From: Erysipelotrichaceae bacterium
GTDB taxonomy: Bacteria > Bacillota_I > Bacilli_A > Erysipelotrichales > Erysipelotrichaceae
Assembly (NCBI GenBank): GCA_003543215.1
Contig: DPJD01000001.1
Coordinates: forward strand, 280,889 to 318,400
Direction of reading: 5' to 3'
DNA: 37,512 nt
The position numbers were made by a program, and so were the translations under genes. Below, piece after piece: positions 31,086 through 37,512 of the stretch. The stretch's first letter is position 1. Every line of letters starts with the position of its first letter. Under the pieces are notes generated by a model. It was not told the DNA's origin. It did not search any database and saw only the letters and a program-made list of their open reading frames with translations.

Positions 31086-32783
31086 ATGAAAGATGCGATT
31101 TACATCCATAAAAATACAGCTGTTTTAAACTTTTCGACCTTTTTTCCTCTAACCAGTGAGGAATTTATTTCATCCGATGCCTTTAAAGTCATCGCTAAGA
31201 GCTATTTAGAGAATTTGCGTAAGAAAGATGAAGTACGCTTCAACAATCTCACACAAGGTGTAAGCATCGAACGTTTCATCCCAAAAATGGTAAAGTTCTT
31301 AAAACTCTTACTGGTATTGGATTTACATGAATTGGACACTGAAGTTCAGTCCCAATTGAAGTTCATTGGCAATATCGTAGAGGACTTCTATAACTATTGG
31401 CGTACACTGCAGAGAGTTTCGACGATCAAGATTTCAGCGTCTTCCAGTGGTCAAGTCTCCAATTTCATGGAAGCTGATACCCGTTTTAATAATTTGATCA
31501 TTGCGACCTATCGTGCTTTCCAAGAAAAGATTCAAGGGTATAAGAATAAGGTTTATCGTCAACTTCAAGCAGGGACCAATGCGTCAATGGTGTTACGTGA
31601 TGTGCGATGGGCGATTCCAAAGCGCTATGAGGCAGTTCGTGGCATTCCTTTTGCCGATAGCATTCTACTTAGAACACCACTTTTATTGCATCCTGAAGGA
31701 ACGAAACGTTATGGCTCTTTCATCCATTCGGATGTGAATCCATTCGATCAATTGAAATTGAATCGACATGAATGGTTCTGTTACCCCGCTAAGGTTGGGG
31801 AATTATTGATCTTAATCTATGTGCATTTCGATTACAGTTTTTCGGGCATCACCAATGCGAATCTCTTTGAATTGGCCAGTCCCAAGGAAGTGATCAATCG
31901 TAAACCGGATGGCATCCTGCTTTTTGGTTTGGATGATAAGACGGAAGATTCGACCTATCATTATGATGGTGTGAATGATCTTTGGGTTGCGAAAGTACCG
32001 TACATGACCAAGATTGAGTACTATGGTTACATGAAGAAGATGGTTTTGACCATGCACAATGCAATCATGATGAAAAAGGGTTGGTTGCCGATTCATGGGT
32101 CCATGATCAACATTCATTTCAAAGGCAGAGATCCGATTGGGGTCTTGTTTATGGGGGATTCCGGGGCAGGGAAGTCGGAGACGATCGAAGCCATGCAGTT
32201 GCTGAATCATCCAGAGTTGATTGATATGGATATCATTTTTGATGACATGGGTTCATTGCATATCCATGAAGGAAAAGTCGTGGCACAGGGTAGTGAGATT
32301 GGTGCGTTTATTCGTTTGGATGACTTGGATAAGGGATCACCGTATAAAACCATGGATCGATCCATCTTTATGAATCCTGAGAGTGTCAATGCACGTGTCG
32401 TCATTCCGGTGAGTTCGTATCAGTTGATTGTTCAGAATCATCCCGTTCATTATTTCTTTTATGCCAATAACTATGTCAATCAAGTGGGATTGAACTTAGC
32501 GAAGAGTGCGGAAGAATTAAAACATGTTTTTGTGGAAGGAAAGCGTATGGCTTTGGCCACGACACATGAAGTAGGCTTATCAACGACGTATTTTGCGAAT
32601 CCCTTTGGGCCGATGCAGGACCAAGCGACCTGTGATCCTTTGATTGATTTATATTTCAAAGAAATGGATCAGTCGAAGGTCAAAGTTGGGGAAGTTTATA
32701 CTGGTTTAGGGGTCAAAGATGCAGTGGAAGATCATTTGCGCTTGACCGCCGAAGCACTGCTCAATACCTTACTTGGAGCTTAA
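31086..32783 (+). CDS. HPr kinase/PEP carboxykinase-like P-loop protein, function unknown
   Basis: 565 residues. The first 330 or so have no motif I recognise (helical near 30-110; DVRWAIPKRYEAVRGIPF near 170). Then LPIHGSMINIHFKGRDPIGVLFMGDSGAGKSETIE (331-365 region) is a P-loop of the HprK/PEPCK type (HPr kinases have GDSGxGKSE), preceded by the His-Gly-Ser entry strand, followed by IDMDIIFDDMGSL, which resembles the HprK Asp pair, and FFYANNYVN. The gene has its own promoter and AGGAGA site. It could be a protein kinase, a carboxykinase relative or a novel ATP/GTPase. Overlap with ywaF-like gene downstream is nil, but the spacing is only 1 bp. Confidence 0.7.
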   Translation: MKDAIYIHKNTAVLNFSTFFPLTSEEFISSDAFKVIAKSYLENLRKKDEVRFNNLTQGVSIERFIPKMVKFLKLLLVLDLHELDTEVQSQLKFIGNIVEDFYNYWRTLQRVSTIKISASSSGQVSNFMEADTRFNNLIIATYRAFQEKIQGYKNKVYRQLQAGTNASMVLRDVRWAIPKRYEAVRGIPFADSILLRTPLLLHPEGTKRYGSFIHSDVNPFDQLKLNRHEWFCYPAKVGELLILIYVHFDYSFSGITNANLFELASPKEVINRKPDGILLFGLDDKTEDSTYHYDGVNDLWVAKVPYMTKIEYYGYMKKMVLTMHNAIMMKKGWLPIHGSMINIHFKGRDPIGVLFMGDSGAGKSETIEAMQLLNHPELIDMDIIFDDMGSLHIHEGKVVAQGSEIGAFIRLDDLDKGSPYKTMDRSIFMNPESVNARVVIPVSSYQLIVQNHPVHYFFYANNYVNQVGLNLAKSAEELKHVFVEGKRMALATTHEVGLSTTYFANPFGPMQDQATCDPLIDLYFKEMDQSKVKVGEVYTGLGVKDAVEDHLRLTAEALLNTLLGA

Positions 32784-32784
32784 G

Positions 32785-33483
32785 ATGGAACTGTTCTACG
32801 CTCGTGAAGCCTCTTATATCAAACTCCTCGGTTGGGAACATTTCTTTTACATGAGCCTGATTCTGTTTTTGGTCTTTGTCTTGCTTACACAGCGTAGACG
32901 TTTATATCTCTATCAAGATGCATTGACTAGAATCATCCTGGGTTTCTCTATTTTCCAGCAAGTTCTTCTATATGCTTGGTATTTCTTTGAGACAGGTTTT
33001 GATTTAGCAGAAGCTTTGCCTTTGCATTTGTGTCGGATCTCCAGTGTTCTCGGCATCGTCTATCTGATCACAAAGAAGTCACTTCTGATGGATGTGGTTT
33101 TCTATTATGGTTTGTATGCGTACGCATCATTTGCCTATCCGCAAGCCATTTATGCGCCTTATCATCTTTTGGGGATATCGTATCTTTTGAATCATACAAT
33201 CACATTGATTCTACCGATTGTGGCTTATTATGCCTTTAATTGGCGACCCAAGATCGAAGGTTTGGTGATCTCCATCCTGAGTTTCCTTATTTATTTTGTG
33301 ATCGCTTATTTCGTGAATATTGCGACGGGTGGAAATTACTTCTATCTCACCGATCGTCCTTTCTTTCATGCTTTGCCGGCTTGGCAGTTCAATACCTTAG
33401 CCGTTGTGGTAAGCATTTTAGGTTTCTGTTTAGCGTATTGGCTTCTATCGGGTCGAAAAAAAAGCGTTTATTTCAAACGCTAA
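32785..33483 (+). CDS. YwaF/TIGR02206-like membrane protein
   Basis: 232 residues from ATG 32785 with GGAG at 32775-32778. About seven hydrophobic segments. The patterns LPLHLCRISSVLGIVYLITKK and GYxNH-like HLLGISYLLNHT followed by YYAFNWRP match the YwaF family of integral membrane proteins of unknown function. It begins 1 bp after the HprK/PEPCK-like gene and is probably co-transcribed. A terminator-like hairpin covers its stop codon, though its T-run faces the other strand. Confidence 0.8.
   Translation: MELFYAREASYIKLLGWEHFFYMSLILFLVFVLLTQRRRLYLYQDALTRIILGFSIFQQVLLYAWYFFETGFDLAEALPLHLCRISSVLGIVYLITKKSLLMDVVFYYGLYAYASFAYPQAIYAPYHLLGISYLLNHTITLILPIVAYYAFNWRPKIEGLVISILSFLIYFVIAYFVNIATGGNYFYLTDRPFFHALPAWQFNTLAVVVSILGFCLAYWLLSGRKKSVYFKR
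33456..33481 (-). terminator. Terminator of the minus-strand Cof-type phosphatase gene
   Basis: Minus-strand stem AGCGTTT, loop GAAAT, AAACGCT (33475-33481 with 33463-33469) followed by eight T. Covers stop codons of both converging genes. Confidence 0.85.
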
Positions 33484-34262
33484 TCCAAGTAACCAAGTTT
33501 AATCAATGCTTTCAATAAGCCATCCTGATCCACATCATCCGTGACGTGATCGGCGATGGCTTTTAATTTTGGATCCGCATTGCCCATTGCCACCGAGATT
33601 TCTGCTCCTTGAAGCATTTCCATATCATTCTGAGAATCCCCAAAGGCACTGAAGCGATGATCTAAACCAAGATCATCCAGGAGCTCATGGATGGCACTGA
33701 GTTTACTGACACCTGCTGTTGCCATATCGGCATAGGTTGAGACCGAAACGAAGGTAGTCAGGCCTTCAATGGCTTTATACGGTGCATAATCATAACCTTT
33801 AGGCGCATAGACCAAGAGTTTATCAATCGGTTGATCGACATAGACACCTGGTAGAGGAATGGGTTCATTGAAGAAATGATGCGCTTCAAAGACCAAGTCA
33901 TCCGGTGCTTTCATCATGAAATCACCGCGTGGTGTACTGAAATAGAGGTTCATATTCAGTTCCTGAGCTGTTTCGATGACTTTCAGGACAGCTGTTTTCG
34001 GTAAGAAGTGGTGATGGATGATGTCTTCCGTACCTTTAACGACCACTTGACCGTTGCTTAGACACAAGCCACTCCACGGTACTAGACTCAAAGCACCTGT
34101 TTCTTTAAGGAGGAAATGACTTCTGCCGGATGCGATGCCAATTTTAATCCCTTTGGCGACCAAACGTTGAAGTGCGTTCAAGGCGGATGCAGGAATGGTG
34201 TGGGTTTTACTGTCAATCAATGTGTTGTCAAAATCAAAGAAGATGAATTGTGGTAAGTTCAT
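33480..34262 (-). CDS. Cof-type HAD-IIB phosphatase
   Basis: 260 residues with all HAD motifs: I FFDFDNTLIDS, II GIASGRS, III Lys in AGVSKLSAI, IV AFGDSQNDMEML, plus the C2B cap between II and III. Proteins of this class dephosphorylate sugar phosphates, FMN, PLP or similar molecules; the substrate cannot be read from sequence. A GCGAGCAC stretch before the ATG is a poor ribosome site. Convergent with the YwaF-like gene (4-bp overlap) and divergent from a second Cof-type phosphatase, a likely paralogue. Confidence 0.9.
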   Translation of the reverse strand: MNLPQFIFFDFDNTLIDSKTHTIPASALNALQRLVAKGIKIGIASGRSHFLLKETGALSLVPWSGLCLSNGQVVVKGTEDIIHHHFLPKTAVLKVIETAQELNMNLYFSTPRGDFMMKAPDDLVFEAHHFFNEPIPLPGVYVDQPIDKLLVYAPKGYDYAPYKAIEGLTTFVSVSTYADMATAGVSKLSAIHELLDDLGLDHRFSAFGDSQNDMEMLQGAEISVAMGNADPKLKAIADHVTDDVDQDGLLKALIKLGYLD

Positions 34263-34290
34263 GATGTGCTCGCTTTCTGTCGATTCTAGT

Positions 34291-34320
34291 ATAACAGAGC
34301 CCTATTGCTTATGGTACAAT
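34291..34320 (+). promoter_or_regulatory. Promoter abutting the second Cof-type phosphatase gene
   Basis: Extended -10 TGGTACAAT (TACAAT 34315-34320) with a weak -35 ATAACA (34291-34296) at 18 bp. The ATG is only 6 bases beyond the -10, which predicts a leaderless mRNA. Confidence 0.45.
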
Positions 34321-34326
34321 GGGGCA

Positions 34327-35136
34327 ATGATAAAAATATTTGTATGTGATATTGATGGGACTTTATTTGAGCCCAGTGTGGGTGTTCCAGAAGCGAACAT
34401 CAACCAGTTGTTGGAATTACAGCGCCAAGGGATACGCTTGGTTTTAGCCAGTGGTCGCTCTTATGGCGCAATGATTGAGATCGCCAAACGTCTACAGATG
34501 GATCAATATGATGGGTATTTGATTGCAGGGAATGGGGCTGAAGTGTTAAGCCTCAAGACCAATATTTATCTTCATAAAGCGCATTTAAGTGTGGAAGAAC
34601 TTCATGAAATCGTTGCGGTCTCACAAAGTTTGGATCTGCATTTCTCTTGTATCCAAGAGGATGTCTTGGTCTATACGCATTATGATTTAGCGATTGAACA
34701 TGAGGAAGAACATGGTGGACTTAAGACAGATCCACTTAAGGATGTGAATGAGATTCAAACCTCGAGCCCCAAGTGTTCATTGAATCTTTTACTAGAAGAT
34801 GATCCAGCACGGATGGCATTGTTTGCGGAACATTTCAAAGGAAAGATAGCGATGGAGTGGATCATGCCTTGGTATATGGACTGTGCAAGCTTAGGTCAAT
34901 CCAAACTCAATGGCGTCAAGATCTTGGCTAATGAACTTGGTGTATCGATGGATGAAATCGCTGCAATTGGGGATGGGGAGAATGATCGTTCCATGTTGGA
35001 AGGGGTTGGTTTGTCGGCTACTTTGGAAAATGCGAGTACGAGCATACAAGCCATCGTGGATCATGTGGTCCCACATGTAAAAGAAGCGGGGGTTGCCCGC
35101 TTCGCTCAAATGATATTGGACGCAAGAACTCACTGA
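34327..35136 (+). CDS. Cof-type HAD-IIB phosphatase
   Basis: 269 residues from ATG 34327 (MIKIFVCDIDGTL), where family members normally begin; the open frame back to 34195 overlaps the divergent gene and is rejected. Motifs: I CDIDGTLFEPS, II VLASGRSYG, III Lys in GQSKLNGVK, IV AIGDGENDRSML. The cap domain lies in the middle (about 80-190). Substrate unknown. There is no Shine-Dalgarno site and the -10 box ends 6 bases before the ATG. The C-terminal codons form part of the following terminator. Confidence 0.9.
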   Translation: MIKIFVCDIDGTLFEPSVGVPEANINQLLELQRQGIRLVLASGRSYGAMIEIAKRLQMDQYDGYLIAGNGAEVLSLKTNIYLHKAHLSVEELHEIVAVSQSLDLHFSCIQEDVLVYTHYDLAIEHEEEHGGLKTDPLKDVNEIQTSSPKCSLNLLLEDDPARMALFAEHFKGKIAMEWIMPWYMDCASLGQSKLNGVKILANELGVSMDEIAAIGDGENDRSMLEGVGLSATLENASTSIQAIVDHVVPHVKEAGVARFAQMILDARTH

Positions 35137-35150
35137 GTTCTTTTTTCTTT
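35124..35150 (+). terminator. Terminator of the second Cof-type phosphatase gene
   Basis: AAGAACT (35124-35130), loop CACTG, AGTTCTT (35136-35142), then TTTTCTTT. The stem includes the stop codon and the end of the convergent symporter gene. Confidence 0.85.
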
Positions 35151-36413
35151 GATGTCATACCAAACCATGGGGATCATACCCAGAAGACTGGCAATCGCAG
35201 GATAGAGGGTGATGAGTGCGAAGATAGCGGCCATGGCTTTGGGTTGTTGGAGGGTGTTCTCAATGAAACCGGTTTGGTCTAAAAGAAAGCCAATAAAGAA
35301 TAAGCCAAAAGCAGATTGAAGTTTAGTTGTGAAGGTATGGAAGGCAAAACTCAAACCTTCGGTACGCAAACCACTCTTTTGTTCATACGCATCGACGCAA
35401 TCCCCAACCATGGTATAGGTAAGGACATCGTTCAAGCCCAGAGATAGACCCATGATGAATAGGAAGGCATAATTGACCCAAGCATTATGATAGCCCAGGA
35501 AGTAGAGTGTGATGTGGGCAAAGAAACCGAGAACCAAAGAAGCTTGATAGAGACTTTTCTTGGTGAAATGTTTCTTGAGTTTCGGAGTGACGAACATGGC
35601 AAGAATCATCGCTAAAATCAACAGGCCACCCAACAAGGAAAACTGTGCTTCATCTTGTAGGTTATATTTTGCGAAATAAAGACCCGCTGTCGCAATGACC
35701 ATGCGGAAAGCTTGGAGGATGCGTGAGGATTGAAGAATGATCAAACTCTTGTTTTGTAAGAGGTTCTTGAAACTGCTGGGTTCTTGATTGTTGGCTTGGA
35801 TACGCTCTTTTGCGTGTCGTCCCACTAAACTGAAAAGCAAGGAACCAACGGATGCCATGAGTACAGCCGTTAGAAGATAGGCTTGTTGGCCACCACCCCA
35901 TAATTTGATGAGTAGAGGTGGCAGAACGATGGATACCGCCAAACCGACGTTGCATAAAATTCGGGCTAAGGAAATCAAAGAAAGTCGTTCTTTTGGATCA
36001 GCTGTGATCGTGACACTCAAGCCCCAATAGGGCACATCACTGACGGTATACATCAAGTCCCAAAGAATGAAGCTGACATAGGCATACAAGAGTTTCAATG
36101 CCGGTGACATGTCGGGCACAAAGTACACTAAGACCGAAATCACAAACATGGGAATGGGGATGGCTTTGAGGTAGGGAATCAATTTACCCTTGGGACTCGG
36201 ATGACGATCGATGTAGTTGCCTAAAATGGGATCGTTGATTGCGTCGAAGACACGAGCCACCAACATCAAAGTTCCGACCGCAATCGGTGCGATCAAGGCC
36301 ACATCGGTATAAAAGACCATGATGTAGGCTGTTGTGTAGTTGTAGACCATGTTTTGACCTAAGCCTGCTAAACCAAAAGCCCAACGTTCTTTGCGTGTGA
36401 TTTGTGTTTCCAT
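35130..36413 (-). CDS. GPH-family sugar:cation symporter (MFS_2)
   Basis: 427 residues from the ATG at 36413, which has AAGGA about 8 bases upstream; the ATG at 36428 has none. Twelve membrane helices. Family features include the N-terminal YGLAGLGQNMVYN-like segment (FGLAGLGQNMVYNYTTAYI), DAINDPILGNYIDRHPSPKGK after helix 2 (the cation-binding Asp region of MelB relatives) and YGL-type DVPYWGLSVTITADPKERLSL. It takes up a glycoside, glucuronide or similar sugar with H+ or Na+. No glycosidase gene is adjacent, so the substrate remains open. Confidence 0.9.
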   Translation of the reverse strand: METQITRKERWAFGLAGLGQNMVYNYTTAYIMVFYTDVALIAPIAVGTLMLVARVFDAINDPILGNYIDRHPSPKGKLIPYLKAIPIPMFVISVLVYFVPDMSPALKLLYAYVSFILWDLMYTVSDVPYWGLSVTITADPKERLSLISLARILCNVGLAVSIVLPPLLIKLWGGGQQAYLLTAVLMASVGSLLFSLVGRHAKERIQANNQEPSSFKNLLQNKSLIILQSSRILQAFRMVIATAGLYFAKYNLQDEAQFSLLGGLLILAMILAMFVTPKLKKHFTKKSLYQASLVLGFFAHITLYFLGYHNAWVNYAFLFIMGLSLGLNDVLTYTMVGDCVDAYEQKSGLRTEGLSFAFHTFTTKLQSAFGLFFIGFLLDQTGFIENTLQQPKAMAAIFALITLYPAIASLLGMIPMVWYDIKEKRTQ

Positions 36414-36475
36414 CGTTTCATCCTTCATTTAGTTTTAGTATACTGAATTCAAAGATAGAAATATAGGGAACAATG

Positions 36476-36637
36476 ATGGAATCAATCGAACGTTTAAGTA
36501 AAGCTTTAGTAATCAAGAGTGCTGCTTGTTTGGAGTTGATCCAATGGAAGAATCAAGTTCTGGATAAAGAAGAATATAAACAGAAACTCATGGAAGTTCA
36601 AAAAGTTGTGGATGAACTGAATGAATACTTAGGATGA
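36476..36637 (+). CDS. Small helical protein of 53 residues, unknown
   Basis: ATG at 36476 (a second ATG directly before it at 36473) with AGGGAA five bases upstream; stop TGA at 36635-36637. The product is charged and almost entirely helix-forming (ERLSKALVIKSAACLELIQW, KEEYKQKLMEVQKVVDELNE), with one Cys and one Trp. A TATACT box at 36439-36444 may serve it. I do not know the family. It could be a small regulatory or structural protein. It is too short for routine gene calls, but ribosome site, promoter and compact spacing support it. Confidence 0.6.
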   Translation: MESIERLSKALVIKSAACLELIQWKNQVLDKEEYKQKLMEVQKVVDELNEYLG

Positions 36638-36674
36638 TTGAGCTTACATACGTAAACAAGAGTGGAGGTGCTTT

Positions 36675-36800
36675 ATGGCCACAACTACCGTTCTTGTTTA
36701 TATCGCCGTCGCTGCCGGGGTGGCAGCTATCTTTAAGATTCTAACCTCATCTCGGGGACGCGTCAGCATTCCTGGTGTCGAAATGACTTGGGGGAAATAG
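36675..36800 (+). CDS. Small single-helix membrane protein of 41 residues
   Basis: ATG 36675 has the strongest possible site, GGAGGTG (36664-36670), and the frame runs to TAG at 36798-36800. The product begins MATTTVLVYIAVAAGVAAIF, one membrane helix, then a short basic segment (KILTSSRGR) and an Ile/Pro-Gly-Val end. Such proteins are often partners of larger membrane complexes or stress proteins. It lies between the 53-residue gene and radC, and a terminator begins within its stop codon. Family unknown. Confidence 0.65.
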   Translation: MATTTVLVYIAVAAGVAAIFKILTSSRGRVSIPGVEMTWGK

Positions 36801-36820
36801 AGGACTTTGTCCTCTTTTTT
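36799..36820 (+). terminator. Terminator directly before the radC start codon
   Basis: AGAGGAC, loop TTT, GTCCTCT (36799-36805 and 36809-36815) and a T-run to 36820. It ends the small membrane gene. The radC ATG is 3 bases further, so any ribosome site for radC would lie in this stem. Confidence 0.85.
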
Positions 36821-36823
36821 AAG

Positions 36824-37501
36824 ATGAAAATCAAAGATGTCAATTTAGAAGATCGCCCCCGTGAAAAGCTCCAACGCTTTGGAGTCAAAGCCCTAAGCAA
36901 TCGTGAACTGATCGCACTCTTACTAAGAAGTGGGACGAAAACACACAGTGCACTCGATCTTGCGGATCACGTTTTGGCTAAAAGTAAGGGCTTGTTGGGA
37001 TTATCACAGTGTGAGATTCAAGATTTCATGAGCATTGATGGGATTAAAGAAGCGAAAGCATCTGAGTTATGTGCGATTGGTGAATGTGCACGACGAATGG
37101 CTTTTGAAGCTTCGCAAGGGGTGAGTGTCATCGATCAACCGCAACGGGTCATTCATTGGCTTCAAAATGAGATTGGGCATTGCATGCAGGAGCATTTCTT
37201 GGTTGTTTTCTTGAATACCAAGAATCATATCATCGGGTACAGACCTTTGTATGTGGGTGGTTTGGATCGCTCCATCGTCCATCCACGTGAAGTGTTCAAA
37301 CAAGCGGTCGCCCATTCCGCAGCCCGTATCCTTGTGGTACACAACCATCCCAGTGGGGATGTGACCCCCAGTGAGAATGATTTCATGGTCACAACGGTTC
37401 TGGAAGAAGCGGGGCAAACAATGGGAATCCCACTTCTGGATCATTTGATCGTAAGCAAGCAGCGGTATCTTAGTTTGAAAGAGGTACTCAGAAAAGATTG
37501 A
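36824..37501 (+). CDS. radC: RadC-family JAB/MPN domain protein
   Basis: 225 residues from ATG 36824 (MKIKDVNLEDRPREKL), the usual start of the family; a TTG at 36788 would add 12 residues encoded through the terminator hairpin. The N-terminal helix-hairpin-helix region (LSNRELIALLLRSGTK, FMSIDGIKEAKA) is followed by the metalloprotease-like JAMM site HNHPSGDVTPSENDF with the upstream Glu in MQEHFLVVFLN. Despite its name, the role of RadC in DNA repair is not settled. The end is intact 11 bases before the window edge. Confidence 0.93.
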   Translation: MKIKDVNLEDRPREKLQRFGVKALSNRELIALLLRSGTKTHSALDLADHVLAKSKGLLGLSQCEIQDFMSIDGIKEAKASELCAIGECARRMAFEASQGVSVIDQPQRVIHWLQNEIGHCMQEHFLVVFLNTKNHIIGYRPLYVGGLDRSIVHPREVFKQAVAHSAARILVVHNHPSGDVTPSENDFMVTTVLEEAGQTMGIPLLDHLIVSKQRYLSLKEVLRKD

Positions 37502-37512
37502 ACTACAGGGGT

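Noticed and set aside
31812..32210. 132-codon frame antisense to the HprK/PEPCK-like gene
   Set aside because: Low-complexity His/Ile/Arg shadow of the sense gene without ribosome site.
34195..34326. 44-residue extension of the second Cof phosphatase
   Set aside because: Overlaps the divergent phosphatase gene; MIKIFVCDIDGTL is the normal family start.
37067..37444. 125-codon frame antisense to radC
   Set aside because: Complete overlap with the conserved JAMM region; no start signal.

Overview
The window looks like chromosome from a free-living or host-associated anaerobic low-to-mid GC Firmicute (Bacillota), possibly on the Erysipelotrichia/Mollicutes side. The reasons are strong Shine-Dalgarno sites, sigmaA-type promoters, Rex- and Fur-family operators, Gram-positive lipoprotein and YwaF-type genes, an [FeFe] hydrogenase and a P-loop protein of the HPr kinase/PEP carboxykinase type. 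The taxon is inferred only from gene style. No rRNA, tRNA or CRISPR array was seen.

Layout. 1-4.7 kb: the end of a type IV pilus cluster (PilO-like end, prepilin peptidase, PilB, PilT, a major pilin with its own promoter and terminator). 4.7-6.47 kb: an IS110-family recombinase with a long, highly folded non-coding leader that fits a bridge RNA. 6.47-7.75 kb: a DEAD-box RNA helicase. 7.8-16.8 kb: a cyclic-di-GMP block (two EAL proteins with degenerate GGDEF domains, an HD-GYP response regulator with a non-canonical receiver, a 7TM-GGDEF cyclase), interrupted by a TetR/flavodoxin/FMN-binding/membrane operon. 16.8-17.9 kb: a 47-bp tandem repeat that has copied the end of a small acetyltransferase gene, then a HAD phosphatase. 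18-20.9 kb: a complete zinc uptake operon with its Fur-type regulator as last gene and a perfect 7-1-7 operator in front. 20.9-23.1 kb: a TPR-GAF-GGDEF protein with intact active site and I-site.

23.1-27.6 kb: a four-gene NAD(P)-linked [FeFe] hydrogenase operon (hndABCD/hydABC type) with two near-consensus Rex operators around its promoter. 27.65-30.2 kb: a stand-alone RibD-type reductase, a RibBA-like protein whose RibB half has lost its catalytic loops, and a membrane-anchored alpha/beta hydrolase. 30.2-30.9 kb: a glutathione peroxidase and a small DUF4405-like membrane protein. 31-37.5 kb: the HprK/PEPCK-like P-loop protein, a YwaF-like membrane protein, two Cof-type HAD phosphatases, a GPH sugar:cation symporter, two very small genes and radC.

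How it fits together. PilB begins with two MshEN-type motifs, the known c-di-GMP sensor of extension ATPases, and at least five c-di-GMP turnover proteins are encoded within about 15 kb, so the first half reads as a pilus and its second-messenger control. The middle is metal- and redox-responsive metabolism (Zur-like and Rex-like operators). Genes are tightly packed: several terminators overlap the stop codons of convergent genes, and a few genes have a -10 box so close to the AUG that their mRNAs may be leaderless.
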